A program made the translations under genes and the position numbers. Positions 46,081 through 56,245 of a stretch of DNA of 64,000 nt are shown here, one piece after another. The notes beneath the pieces were generated by a model. It was not told where the DNA came from, did no database searches, and was given only the letters and a program-made list of their open reading frames with translations. The stretch is taken from positions 310,001-374,000 of the forward strand of contig NZ_JAQYUS010000003.1 in the NCBI RefSeq assembly GCF_030686865.1. The letters run 5' to 3'. Position 1 is the first letter of the stretch; the number at the start of each line of letters is the position of its first letter. Source of the stretch: Kaistella sp. SH40-3 (GTDB lineage Bacteria > Bacteroidota > Bacteroidia > Flavobacteriales > Weeksellaceae).

Positions 46081-46124
46081 ATGAACTCCTCATGAACTAT
46101 CCATGCTTTATTCATGCTTTATCC
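46081..46124. repeat. Four 11-bp tandem repeats
   Basis: ATGAACTCCTC, ATGAACTATCC, ATGCTTTATTC and ATGCTTTATCC follow each other without a gap. A more diverged unit ending in ATCTC may precede them at 46070. Confidence 0.7.
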
Positions 46125-46160
46125 AGGGAGGATCTATGAAGTATAAATTGGGCTGACCCG

Positions 46161-46259
46161 TCCTGAAATAACTATATACAGATTAATAGATAAATCCTGA
46201 TATAACTATACACTTATAAATGATAATCCTAAATGAACTATACATTAGTGTATTTACAG
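46161..46259. repeat. Three degenerate ~33-bp direct repeats
   Basis: Units begin at 46161, 46195 and 46227 with TCCTGAAATAACTATA, TCCTGATATAACTATA and TCCTAAATGAACTATA, with diverging second halves. They could be remnants of a mobile-element end; no inverted partner was found. Confidence 0.5.
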
Positions 46260-46653
46260 TTAAAAGGTTTATCATCATTCTCCTTTTTTTGAACCAATGA
46301 TACGTATTGTTGACTAAAGCAATAAGGTCTGTTTGTTTTAAAATCCTCTTTTAAGAAGAATTAAAAAAAAGAAAAGGCTGTTAAATCGTGTAAAAAGATG
46401 TTCGTGTTTGCTATTTTTCCACCGGTGTTTTTCACGCCAAAACAAAGCGAAAGGATACCGATGATAATTACAGAAATCTCTTAAGGGAATTAAAGCTCAG
46501 TCAATGTCACTCTTTGTTCGTTCATGTCTTCTTATAAATCAACTTTGGTGCGGAATCCTTGCGGAGCGGTGGCCAATTGTTCCCGAAAAAGGGTGTTTTT
46601 GGCAAGGCTTCCCGAAGGAGTCCCGAAGGAAACTGCAAGAAAGACCTTAGCAA

Positions 46654-46677
46654 AAAGCCAGACAAATGTCTGGCTTT
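46654..46677 (-). terminator. Terminator of the 1519-residue T9SS protein gene
   Basis: AAAGCCAGAC (46654-46663) pairs perfectly with GTCTGGCTTT (46668-46677), loop AAAT; the minus strand continues with T residues. It lies 23 bp after the stop and differs from the hairpin shared by the other three genes. Confidence 0.85.
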
Positions 46678-46700
46678 ACAGAGGAGTAAAGTCCTTTTCT

Positions 46701-49700
46701 TTATTTGATGATTTTTCTGGTGGTGATGATTCCGCCCTGGTCAATCTTTAAAACATACATACTGTTCAATAACTTCCCGGCAGGGATTACCGTTTGCAAA
46801 CTGTTTGGACTTACAGAATAAACCAATCTCCCCGAAGCATCAAATACCTGAATCGCCGTGATTTTTTTATTTTGCGCTTTTACTACAAAGTCACCACTGT
46901 CACGGTACACTTCTACTCCATTTTTCACTTTACTATCGGTTACCAAAACGATTTCTGGTTGATATACAATCTCGAAGCGACCATTGCTTAAGCCTTTGGT
47001 TGCCTGAAAAGTGTAACTGCCTTCAGATAAATTAGCCGTAATACCGGCTTGCTTGTCTTTCAGATAAATTGTTTGACCTGTATTAAAGATTCCCTCAGTA
47101 TTGTCAAGTGAAATAGTGTAGGCACCGTTTTGGTAGAAATTGGCACCAAGAGGCACACGATCTTCTACTGTAAATGCATCGCTCTTCCCTTGAATAACTA
47201 ATTTTTTGCCCTCCAGTACCGAATAAAACAAATCGGAATAGTCGTCAAATGCTTCTGCATCAAAATCCTGTTCGTAACCATTCGTTGCTCCAGACACATA
47301 ACCAATAAGTTGAGAATTGACCATTTGTGCAGGACCTATTAAACTGATCCAGAATTTATTTTTACCACTATTATTTTTTTGGAAGAAAATAGATTCAGTT
47401 CCTGTTTTGCGTAAATCATGCTCATCACCGTACGTATTTCTAAATTCTAAAGGAGCCGTTCCTGGTTCTTTTTTCTGAACGATAAAAGCCTGGCCCACTT
47501 TTATAATACCATTGGGTGTAAGTCCTCCTGTATAAGGAGCAGTCGCACCAACTCCTCCAGTTCCGTTGAAAATAGCATAATTATTCCCCCCATAATTAGA
47601 ACCCATTTGAGAAGGGGTATATATATTATTCGTCCAAAACCAAGCAGTGTTATAAATTAAATCCCCATTAAGATTACCGAGATAAAGTTCATTAAAATCA
47701 ATATTGGACGGATACGGATTCCCAACCAAGTTATAACCGTGGACAACTCCCGTAGGGTTATCTGCAGATTTTATAATTGGATACGAGATATTTCCGTTGT
47801 TCGGCGTTCCTTTAAACTCATAGGTTTTTGTGTAAGTAGTTGGCGTAGTACCAACACCTTCAGCACGCACAGCGTACCCTCTTCCTGGAGTAAAGGTAGG
47901 ATCTCCAGTTTCGTAAAACCGGTCATTGGATTCTCTATAATAAAAGAACGTATTATTTGGGGTATTAGGTGAAAATCCACCGGGACCTTTTGTTGTTTGC
48001 CCACTTACTGGCGAACTCCAATAGACATAGTCAACTGCTGTGCCCGGTATGTAGCGGAGATTTTTCACTTCCCTTTTCGCCGTCATGTTTCCACTGTTCG
48101 CAGCACCATTATTGAATTGAATTACATTCCCATCGCTTTCTACCACAAAATTTTTCGCATTATCAACCGTGGTATTATTTTTAATGTAATCGGTAACTAT
48201 TAATGTTCTGTCTTTATTGATGGTTAAGGTACCGCCTGGTTCTATGGTGACATTTTTGGCACTTCCGTCACCAGTTGAAAGGAATACTGGTTTTTTAATG
48301 ATGACGCATTTTGTTGCATCTGGAACTAAATTATCCGGTTTCCAGTTGGCTGCAATGTTCCAGTCTGTAGAGGTAGTGGTATTGTAAACTTTAGAGTTGT
48401 TAGTGATTACAACTGAAGCGGTTGCAGGACATCCGTTACTAAAAGATGCGGAAGCTGTTAGATTCCAAGAAATATCACTTTCTATCTGCGATGCCGATGG
48501 TTTTACGCATACGGTATTGGAAGCACCACTTCCTAAAGCGGACGTACAGTCTGCCTGATAAAAAATTCCAGGTGCACCTGACCATTTAAAAGGAGTAGTC
48601 AGCGGTTTATCTCCGTAAATCCTTACGTTATCTACTGCCGCGATGCTTTCTTTCCACCCTGGCGGCTCATTCGGCGTCACCGTCGTATCAGCACTATCTA
48701 GAAACGCCGAATAAAGAACAAAACGTATTTTAAACTGTGCGGTATTAAAAGGACCTGGAATCGTTTCACTGAGCTTTGCCCAATTACTTGGATTTCCCTG
48801 TTCTGTAGTTATTGTACGGAGTGTAATCCATGTACCACCATTATCTTTAGAATATTCTACTTTAACGTAGCCGTATTTTTCTCTGTTGGTGACAGAAAAA
48901 TAATAGAGGTCATAATCCAGTTTCAAATTTTGAAAACCGTTGATATCGATGCTGTTTGTTAAAGTAAGATAATTGAGAATAGGAGTTGATCTATTGATAT
49001 CTGTAACTATTGCTGCATAGTTTCCTCCAAAATATCCTGACTGCAACGCTGGGGCTAAACCTTCATATGGATCTGTAGGTGGAGTTGCGGTTGTCGGAGG
49101 AATAAATGGACTTGGCCTGTTTTGCCAATTGCCCGCAACACCAGTATAATAACCTGTGCCTGAAGTACTTTTGGAAAAGGTTCCTGTTCCACTATCAAAC
49201 TTTTCATTTAATATAATATCTTCAAACTTGTCTCCCGATCCAGTAATCAGAAAACTGGATGTTTCCGCTCCACAGATAGATGGTGCGCTCGACAATGTGA
49301 CCACTGGAGACGGATCTATACGCGCAGGAACTGGAGTATGGTATGCTGATTCGCAACCACCTGAGCTTACTGCTGTAACATAATAAATAGTCGTGGCTGA
49401 GATGCTTGGCGTGTAATAAGTGCTTCCTGTCGCAACAGGTGTAATTGAAGTTGGAGAATCATACCAATTGTAACTTACACCATTACCAGCTGCTGAAAGC
49501 ATTACCGATCCGGATCCGCAACGGTGACCGTGTAGAACCGTATCGGTATTAATTGCAGTTACTGTCGCAGGACAGTTATATTTTACTATAAAAGAATAGT
49601 CTTCCGTATCACCGTCCGAAAAATTAGTACAAGGTCCAAAATTTGTTGCCGCTCCTTTGCTTGCCCTAATTCTGAAACGGTACTTACCTGGTGCCTGACC

Positions 49701-51260
49701 CGTGGGAATGATGAATCCAAACGTGAGCGCTTCAGTAGTGTACTTAGTCATAGAATATACTTGCTCCCCGGCATCATCAAAGTCGCCATCACCATTCCAG
49801 TCTACCCATGCTTTCCATTTTCCCGTTAATTGAGTACCAAGCGCGCTTGCAACAACATTCATCACCGATCCATCTGGCTGTTCAGTAGGGGTAAGCGCGG
49901 TAAAGTCAGCATAACCTGTCCCATTTGCAACCGTAATGTTTGCCGGTTGGTCATTTAAGGTCCCCACAAACTTAAAACTGTTGATATATAATCCATTTGG
50001 ATTACTGGCGGTCGGGCTACAATAAACCGGCGAGGAAGTGGTGAAAGTTTGATAAGGCGAATAGGCAATTGCTCCCCCATTAGTACAGGTTATTTTCCTT
50101 CTGTAATACTTAACAGCACCTTGCAACGATATTGCTGTTAAATTAGCAATAGTTCCTGTAGCTCCGGAAATATCTGTCCACGGCCCGCCAGAACTGTTTG
50201 CAATTTGCCACTGGTAAGATAAACCAGAACCAGTTGAACCTCCCGTAACCGTTGCGACGAATGCACTTGAAGGTGCACCAGTAGCAGGCGTTAGAACAGC
50301 AATTCCTCCAGTAGGTGTTCCTGTGCAGGCTGTTGTTGAATTGCATGACAGTGACAAATTAAAACCAACACAAACATTTGATCCATTCGACCTAAATCTT
50401 ACGGTTAGAGAACCTGATGAAGACATTACGACAGGAACTGTAAATGTGCCGCAACTGTTGCCCGTACCATGAGCCTTTCCGCCCCAAAGAACGGTTCCTG
50501 TTGTTCCTTCACCATCATAAATTGTAAGGTAGTCAAAACCATTTTCTGCAATAATTGAACCGCTAACCTGTACCAAATTCCCAGCAATTCCCGGTTTAAT
50601 AATCACCGATCGGTCTTCTGAATTCGAATAACCTGTAGTTGAGCCTCCGGAATCATATAAACTTCCTGTACATGCCGTAATTATACTGGTGGTATTCATG
50701 CTGGGCATATTATAGTCAGTCGTAGAAACTGTTGTATAATTAAAAGAAACCCTTGCGTCGCCTCCTTTCTCATAATATTCCAGTACAAGATTATAATTTC
50801 CGGACAGCGGCACGCGAACAGAAGTGGTTTGATAACCGTGATCACTCCAGTCGCTCAATATCCAAGTATTTCCTCCATCAATACTTAACCGCACCCCGTC
50901 ATCAGCACCAATGGTAAACGTGTAATTACCAGGATTAAAAGTTTTATTCATTCTATACCGAACGGCAAAATTGTCATTTCCGGCTGCACAGGATGGTTTT
51001 CCAGTTCCCCAAACTTGGTCAAAAATCTCTGCCTGTGTAGTATACCCTTTGTAGGTGGCAAATGGTGTGGTTACAGGATTTCCACTTCCATTATGATCAT
51101 ATACATGTCCAATCCAGGAACCGCTTCCATAAGCGTTGGGGTTTGAAATGTCCGAATTACATGTTTGTGCTTTTAAAAAGCTCCCGGAAAGAATTAGCAC
51201 ATAAAGGTAAAAACAAAACATAAATATTTTGCTTGTCGGAAAATGCAAATGTGATTTCAT
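46701..51260 (-). CDS. T9SS-secreted multidomain surface protein (1519 aa)
   Basis: A signal peptide (to about residue 32, ending LKAQ) is followed by a PA14-like domain (~35-180; FTIGADDGVRLSIDGG). Next come a CUB domain (~190-305; GFDYLTIYDGEGTTG), an Ig-like domain, a GEVED domain (~425-560; WVDWNGDGDFDDAGEQ, GDTEDYSF), a further Ig-like domain (ISATTIYYVTAVSSGGC) and a MAM/jelly-roll-like segment. The neighbours' shared repeat (YNLVGNPYPSNIDFNELY) comes before a C-terminal type A signal (IQVFDASGRLVYSV, NSMYVLKIDQGG). The domain set suggests carbohydrate or protein binding at the cell surface. Confidence 0.91.
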   Translation of the reverse strand: MKSHLHFPTSKIFMFCFYLYVLILSGSFLKAQTCNSDISNPNAYGSGSWIGHVYDHNGSGNPVTTPFATYKGYTTQAEIFDQVWGTGKPSCAAGNDNFAVRYRMNKTFNPGNYTFTIGADDGVRLSIDGGNTWILSDWSDHGYQTTSVRVPLSGNYNLVLEYYEKGGDARVSFNYTTVSTTDYNMPSMNTTSIITACTGSLYDSGGSTTGYSNSEDRSVIIKPGIAGNLVQVSGSIIAENGFDYLTIYDGEGTTGTVLWGGKAHGTGNSCGTFTVPVVMSSSGSLTVRFRSNGSNVCVGFNLSLSCNSTTACTGTPTGGIAVLTPATGAPSSAFVATVTGGSTGSGLSYQWQIANSSGGPWTDISGATGTIANLTAISLQGAVKYYRRKITCTNGGAIAYSPYQTFTTSSPVYCSPTASNPNGLYINSFKFVGTLNDQPANITVANGTGYADFTALTPTEQPDGSVMNVVASALGTQLTGKWKAWVDWNGDGDFDDAGEQVYSMTKYTTEALTFGFIIPTGQAPGKYRFRIRASKGAATNFGPCTNFSDGDTEDYSFIVKYNCPATVTAINTDTVLHGHRCGSGSVMLSAAGNGVSYNWYDSPTSITPVATGSTYYTPSISATTIYYVTAVSSGGCESAYHTPVPARIDPSPVVTLSSAPSICGAETSSFLITGSGDKFEDIILNEKFDSGTGTFSKSTSGTGYYTGVAGNWQNRPSPFIPPTTATPPTDPYEGLAPALQSGYFGGNYAAIVTDINRSTPILNYLTLTNSIDINGFQNLKLDYDLYYFSVTNREKYGYVKVEYSKDNGGTWITLRTITTEQGNPSNWAKLSETIPGPFNTAQFKIRFVLYSAFLDSADTTVTPNEPPGWKESIAAVDNVRIYGDKPLTTPFKWSGAPGIFYQADCTSALGSGASNTVCVKPSASQIESDISWNLTASASFSNGCPATASVVITNNSKVYNTTTSTDWNIAANWKPDNLVPDATKCVIIKKPVFLSTGDGSAKNVTIEPGGTLTINKDRTLIVTDYIKNNTTVDNAKNFVVESDGNVIQFNNGAANSGNMTAKREVKNLRYIPGTAVDYVYWSSPVSGQTTKGPGGFSPNTPNNTFFYYRESNDRFYETGDPTFTPGRGYAVRAEGVGTTPTTYTKTYEFKGTPNNGNISYPIIKSADNPTGVVHGYNLVGNPYPSNIDFNELYLGNLNGDLIYNTAWFWTNNIYTPSQMGSNYGGNNYAIFNGTGGVGATAPYTGGLTPNGIIKVGQAFIVQKKEPGTAPLEFRNTYGDEHDLRKTGTESIFFQKNNSGKNKFWISLIGPAQMVNSQLIGYVSGATNGYEQDFDAEAFDDYSDLFYSVLEGKKLVIQGKSDAFTVEDRVPLGANFYQNGAYTISLDNTEGIFNTGQTIYLKDKQAGITANLSEGSYTFQATKGLSNGRFEIVYQPEIVLVTDSKVKNGVEVYRDSGDFVVKAQNKKITAIQVFDASGRLVYSVSPNSLQTVIPAGKLLNSMYVLKIDQGGIITTRKIIK

Positions 51261-51311
51261 ATAAAAAATGTGTTTGTTTATTTTTTATAATCATCATTGT
51301 GTTGTGTGGGA

Positions 51312-51319
51312 CAAATATA
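51312..51319 (-). promoter_or_regulatory. Bacteroidota -7 box for the 1519-residue protein gene
   Basis: The minus strand reads TATATTTG, matching TAnnTTTG, 52 bp before the start codon. The rest of the 278-bp gap holds the next terminator. Confidence 0.5.
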
Positions 51320-51506
51320 AATCTTTTTCAAAGAATCCGATACTTTAACCGTTATTATTTTAAAATCGGTTTAAATATTCCCAATAAGTCAACTGTTTCA
51401 GAATCACCACAAAAAGTACTCGCGGAAGGAAAAACAATCGGGATTCTGCAGAGGGATGGCGGGGAGACCGTAGGGTTCTTCTTTCCCGCTATAACTGTTC
51501 ACAAAA

Positions 51507-51528
51507 AAAATCCTCCGAAGAGGATTTT
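51507..51528 (-). terminator. Terminator of the 1568-residue T9SS protein gene
   Basis: AAAATCCTC (51507-51515) pairs with GAGGATTTT (51520-51528), loop CGAA, followed on the minus strand by eight T. Same core as at 41891 and 56886; 10 bp after the stop. Confidence 0.88.
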
Positions 51529-51538
51529 AATTAAAAGT

Positions 51539-54500
51539 TTATCTGGATATTTTTCTGTTCGTCACTTCACCGTCAATGGTGGTTATTTTCAGCACATACA
51601 TTCCGTTGGTGATGGCAGACGCATCCAGAACTCCCTGTTTTTTATTAGGTTTCAGAACTGCCATCAGTTTTCCGGAGGCATCATAAACTTCTACTTTGGC
51701 AATCAATTTTGGCGACTGGATTACAAAGTTATCACTATCGCGATAGACCACGATTCCTTCTTTCGATGCACTATCAGTGACCAGAACAACTTCCGGTTTG
51801 TAAATAATTTCGAAACGACCGTTGGTATCGCCTTTTACCGCAGTAAAAACATAAGCACCCTGACTCAGATTGGTAATCGTTCCAGTTTCTTTGTCCAGAA
51901 GGTAAATATTTTGAGTGTCTTCAAAAATACCTTCCGCATTTCCAAGCGAAATGGCATAAGTTCCATTCTGGAAGAAGTTGGCACCCACTGGAACTCGATC
52001 CTCTACGGAGAATTGTTCAGTTTTACCCTGGATCAACAATTTTTTATCAGGCAAGATAGAGTAAAACAAATCTGAATAGTTATCAAACGCTTCCGCATCA
52101 TAATCCTGCTCATAATCATTAGTTGCTCCTACCACATAACCAATTAACTGTGAATTAACGATTTGCGAAGGTGCGGTTAAATTAATCCAAAATCTATTTT
52201 TCGCCGCATTCTCTTTCTGGAAGAAAGTTGCCGAAGAACCTACTCTTAAATCATGGCCAGAAGAATAAGAGTTTTTAAAAGTAAGGGTGCCATTTGCTTT
52301 GGCTTGAACGATAAATCCCTGCCCAACACTCACCTTACCATTTGCGGTATACGGCACTCCACCAGTTCCATTAAGCACTGCATAATTATTGCCACCATAC
52401 CCATAACCCATTTGGTACTGTTCATAAGAGATATTGGTCCAGAACCAGGCGCTGTTATAAATCAAGGCTGAATTTCCCAAATACAATTCATTAAAATCAA
52501 TATTTGATGGATAAGGGTTCCCAATTAAATTATAACCATGAACCACTCCAACAGGATTATCTGCGGATTTAGTAAGTGCAATACTGAAATCTCCATTATT
52601 TGGCGCCCCTTTAAACATATATGTTTTTCCGTAAGAAGTACCTAAGTTAGTTTCTGCCTGTACTGCATAACCTTTCGCAGCAGTAAAGGTCAGATCCGGT
52701 GTTTCATAAAACCGGTCATTAGATTCTCTGTAATCATAAAACCGGTTATTCGGCGTACCTGGTGAAAAACCACCTGCCCCTTTTGTTTGCTGACCTGCAA
52801 CCGGAGAACTCCAGTACACATAATCGATAAAAGTTCCTGGATTGTAATCGATATTGGTCACACTGCGCTCTGCGGTGATATTTCCGCTGTTAATTAATTT
52901 GGAAGGATTTATTTGGAGTAGATTTCCATCGCTCTGCACAACAAAATTCGCATCACCAGCATTATTGATAATTGCATCGGTTACGGTTAAGGTCTGGTTT
53001 GGATTGATGGTCAGTTTACCACCTGAATCAACTGTAAGAGATTTCGCTATTGCGGTAGGAACATTTACAACCACATTTTTACCGTTCGGAATGTTTATAC
53101 ATCGATCATCCGTATAAGTTGGGCTTAATGGTGCACCTAAAGGCAACCAGTTATTATCGACAGACCAATTACCTAAATTTGCAGTGAATTTTTTCTTGTT
53201 ATGAACAATTGTAGAAGTCGTAGATTTAGCACATGGGGAAATACTTGTACTTAACGTATACAATTGCGAACCGTTTGGCGCAGCATAAAGCGTACTAACA
53301 TTTCCACCGCTGTAAGGTACAGTTAAAGAAACATCGGTATAAAGTCCGGCATTGGGTGACCATACTACAGGAGGAATAGTTCCTGCAATTTTAATATTAT
53401 CAAGTGACCAGGTATTTAAGCCGTCACTGTCTCCAGAATATCTAAATCTAATATAAACCGTAGAACCTGCGTAAAATGATAAATCTACTATAGGAGAAAC
53501 AGAAACATCAACATTATTACCAATACCTAGAGTTGACCATAGAATATTCCAGTTTGTAGTATCGGTTGAAATTTCCATATAAATATTTCTAGTAAAATTA
53601 TTATTCCTTGCCTGAAACCTACTTTTAAAAGTGAGATTAGCAGCCGAATAACCGTCTAGTGAAATAGGAAGATAATTCTGCGGTAATCCAGAATTAGGAC
53701 ATATATACCAATCACTATTATATCCATTATTGACTCGTACAAATTGAAACTCAGTTGCCGTACCACCTGCTAGATTCGTATTTGACAATACCATATCAAC
53801 GCCTAAACTCACAGGATTAGCACCTCCAGTTGACAAACCATATTTTGTCCAGCCATAACTCAAGGGTGTTCCATTTTCTTCAAATCGAACAGCAGGAGGC
53901 ATTCCCACAATATCAAGTTGTACATAATCCTCACTGCAGGAAGTTGACCCCGTTGGTGACAGCGTTTGCTGAATGGTATAATTCTTTGGAGTAGGCCGAA
54001 CAGAAACGTCAATTTTTTTGACAGTAGTCCTTGTTCCGCTTCTCCCTGTTACAGTATAAGTGGTTGTTTGAGTAGGCGTAGCCACTACAGTCGGACCCGT
54101 TGCTACATCTAAGGTTGCAGTCGGACTCCACGTGTAGGTAAATGGCGGAACAGCTGTTCCTGCTGCAGTTAAACTGGTAGAAAGATCCCGGCAAATTGGC
54201 AAGGCTGCAGAAGAAGTTATAGTGATTGGAATTGAGGGCAATATGATAATGGTATAGTCTTCATATTCACTATATCCACCAGTTGTACAAGATGTAATTT
54301 GCCCATTAGCGCTATTTGCAATTCTCAACCGATATGAACCTGCAGGCTGCTCATATGGAATTGTATAATCTGCGGCATAATTATTTGCATAAATTGTTGT
54401 CGAAAAAATAGTCTCTCCGGCATCGTTAAAATCTCCATCACTATTCCAATCTACCCACCCCCAAAATAAATCTGGAATGAAATTACTGTTTGTAGTTATA

Positions 54501-56245
54501 GCCATATTTATTACTGCACCTGCATCAACAGTAAGAACCTGACTCGTATAATTTCCGTAAATATTGCTATTTACTGTAGTATTATTAATATTGGTAATAC
54601 CTCCTGTTGTTTTAAAATTGGTTATATAATATCCTGTTGAACCTGTAGGTGTACAATAAAGCAAAGAAGGGATAGCAGCAACCTCTACACCCGTACTCCA
54701 AAGCGTACCATTTCTGGTGAATATTTTATAAAAATATGGTGTGCCGTTTGTTAAACCTACAATGGTTTGTGGGGAAGCAGTTCCTTTATATGCTACAAAA
54801 CCGTTTCCAAAACTGGTACCACTACCATAAGTTAAATTACCTCCGTAAACTGAACCATTTCCAGTTGGTGCCCCACCTGTATTTGCAGCGGGAGATACTA
54901 CAATCATTATTTCAGAATAACAACCTGTTGGTGCAGTCCAGGAAACTGATGATGATGCATTGGCTACAGACGCAACCGCTCCTGTCACATTATTTGGCAC
55001 AGTTGCAATATAAGTTTGTGTATTTCCAGCAGCAGGAGTTCCCGTAGCGGTACCTAATGAGAAAGTAGTATCACCTGGAACTACACTTGCTGAAATCGTA
55101 TTACCAATAACAGCGCAAGGCGTATCGGTGGTAATGAAAATGTAGCCAGTTGCATCTTTTGCAATGGTTTGACTATTAAAACCTGGAAAAATTTTTGAAC
55201 CAGTAACTCCAGGGTTGGTATAAGTACTCAAAGTAGCATCTGCTACATCTAAAGTAGCATCTGCAGAATATCTCACTTTCAGATTCGGCACATCACTTGC
55301 AATATAAGTGCCAGCAGTTGTTATTTTTAAGCCAGTTAATGTAGCACTTGCTACAGTAGTAGTAATTCTAAAACTATAAATAATATTGTTTGTTGTGCTT
55401 TGGGTGAGGTTTCCTGCTGCAATATTATTAGTAGTAAGAGTAATGGTTGGTGGTATAGTTGGCTTTGGTTTTAATGCTACCAGGATACCACCGTTTCTTT
55501 CTGCGCCTGACAATGTAGCTACTCCTGCTCCTGTTGGTCCTGCTGATGGTTTCAGTGCCCACGCTATACCAACAGAAGAACCATCATTATTATCCCCTTG
55601 ACGAATATCCACCAATTCGCTTAGTGCACCTGGAGATGTTATTGTACTCCAGTTATCCCATGAGCGGTTACTTCCTGCAGCCTGTCCTAACATGACAACT
55701 GCAGCATTGGGTGAAACAGTTGTTAACGAAGTTGCAATCACTCCAGTTTGACTACCTTGAACAGAAATCAAACCTGCAGCCATATCAAAAGGGGTTGCTC
55801 CTGAAACATCAACACCAGAAAATGCAACAATTCCACCTGAAGCACTAACCGTATTATTACCCAATGCAAATGCATAACTATTTGGCTCAATATTAATGTC
55901 AGTAACTATCTTATATAAAACTGCGCCATATCGCAAAGTTGTTCCTTCTAAACTTCTACCATCCACAAGAGTCCATCCTGTTAAAGAAGGTGGAATTAAA
56001 ATATTACCTTGTTTTGAAATGCTTACCAACATAACATCTCCATTAACTAAGCCAGCTGGCCTGTTAATGGTTAGCACTGTATTAGTACTATTATTCGTTG
56101 CGCTTGCTCTTACCGCAATCTGACTATACAAATTGGTAGAAACCCCAAAAAGAGTAAATAAAGCAATGAGTAAAGTTTTGGTAAAATTCTCAAAGTAAAA
56201 CGATAAAGGTCTTGTCACTTTAAAAAAGGTAGAATTATTTTTCAT
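51539..56245 (-). CDS. T9SS-secreted multidomain surface protein (1568 aa)
   Basis: The long signal region ends near residue 42 (TNLYSQ). The N-terminal ~230 residues form a beta-rich domain (VLTINRPAGLVNGDVMLVSI, GGIVAFSGVDVSGATPF) widespread in bacterial surface proteins. A GEVED domain follows (WGWVDWNSDGDFNDAGET, GYSEYEDYTIII), then an Ig-like domain and a discoidin- or MAM-like segment. The last ~400 residues parallel the 1519-residue protein (YNLIGNPYPSNIDFNELY; YSDLFYSILPDKKLLIQG), ending in a type A signal (VEVYDASGKLMAVL, GMYVLKITTIDGEVTNRK). It should be displayed at the surface after T9SS export. Confidence 0.91.
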   Translation of the reverse strand: MKNNSTFFKVTRPLSFYFENFTKTLLIALFTLFGVSTNLYSQIAVRASATNNSTNTVLTINRPAGLVNGDVMLVSISKQGNILIPPSLTGWTLVDGRSLEGTTLRYGAVLYKIVTDINIEPNSYAFALGNNTVSASGGIVAFSGVDVSGATPFDMAAGLISVQGSQTGVIATSLTTVSPNAAVVMLGQAAGSNRSWDNWSTITSPGALSELVDIRQGDNNDGSSVGIAWALKPSAGPTGAGVATLSGAERNGGILVALKPKPTIPPTITLTTNNIAAGNLTQSTTNNIIYSFRITTTVASATLTGLKITTAGTYIASDVPNLKVRYSADATLDVADATLSTYTNPGVTGSKIFPGFNSQTIAKDATGYIFITTDTPCAVIGNTISASVVPGDTTFSLGTATGTPAAGNTQTYIATVPNNVTGAVASVANASSSVSWTAPTGCYSEIMIVVSPAANTGGAPTGNGSVYGGNLTYGSGTSFGNGFVAYKGTASPQTIVGLTNGTPYFYKIFTRNGTLWSTGVEVAAIPSLLYCTPTGSTGYYITNFKTTGGITNINNTTVNSNIYGNYTSQVLTVDAGAVINMAITTNSNFIPDLFWGWVDWNSDGDFNDAGETIFSTTIYANNYAADYTIPYEQPAGSYRLRIANSANGQITSCTTGGYSEYEDYTIIILPSIPITITSSAALPICRDLSTSLTAAGTAVPPFTYTWSPTATLDVATGPTVVATPTQTTTYTVTGRSGTRTTVKKIDVSVRPTPKNYTIQQTLSPTGSTSCSEDYVQLDIVGMPPAVRFEENGTPLSYGWTKYGLSTGGANPVSLGVDMVLSNTNLAGGTATEFQFVRVNNGYNSDWYICPNSGLPQNYLPISLDGYSAANLTFKSRFQARNNNFTRNIYMEISTDTTNWNILWSTLGIGNNVDVSVSPIVDLSFYAGSTVYIRFRYSGDSDGLNTWSLDNIKIAGTIPPVVWSPNAGLYTDVSLTVPYSGGNVSTLYAAPNGSQLYTLSTSISPCAKSTTSTIVHNKKKFTANLGNWSVDNNWLPLGAPLSPTYTDDRCINIPNGKNVVVNVPTAIAKSLTVDSGGKLTINPNQTLTVTDAIINNAGDANFVVQSDGNLLQINPSKLINSGNITAERSVTNIDYNPGTFIDYVYWSSPVAGQQTKGAGGFSPGTPNNRFYDYRESNDRFYETPDLTFTAAKGYAVQAETNLGTSYGKTYMFKGAPNNGDFSIALTKSADNPVGVVHGYNLIGNPYPSNIDFNELYLGNSALIYNSAWFWTNISYEQYQMGYGYGGNNYAVLNGTGGVPYTANGKVSVGQGFIVQAKANGTLTFKNSYSSGHDLRVGSSATFFQKENAAKNRFWINLTAPSQIVNSQLIGYVVGATNDYEQDYDAEAFDNYSDLFYSILPDKKLLIQGKTEQFSVEDRVPVGANFFQNGTYAISLGNAEGIFEDTQNIYLLDKETGTITNLSQGAYVFTAVKGDTNGRFEIIYKPEVVLVTDSASKEGIVVYRDSDNFVIQSPKLIAKVEVYDASGKLMAVLKPNKKQGVLDASAITNGMYVLKITTIDGEVTNRKISR

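Larger units (their letters stand above)
45687..46653. other. Long non-coding region with repeats between two T9SS genes
   Basis: About 1 kb without a credible gene. It holds an AT-rich stretch, four 11-bp repeats (46081-46124), three degenerate ~33-bp units (46161-46259), and a GC-richer hairpin-rich segment (46541-46631). No transposase fragment was recognised. Confidence 0.6.

Noticed and set aside
45687-46653. Possible complete insertion sequence
   Set aside because: Repeats are present but there is no transposase frame, no terminal inverted repeats and no target duplication.
46524-46751. 75-codon plus-strand ORF in the adhesin gap
   Set aside because: It covers the hairpin segment, the terminator and the end of the neighbouring gene; no leader or family match.
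51233-52075. 280-codon plus-strand ORF
   Set aside because: It lies antisense to the conserved C-terminal module of a T9SS protein and its product has no recognisable domain.
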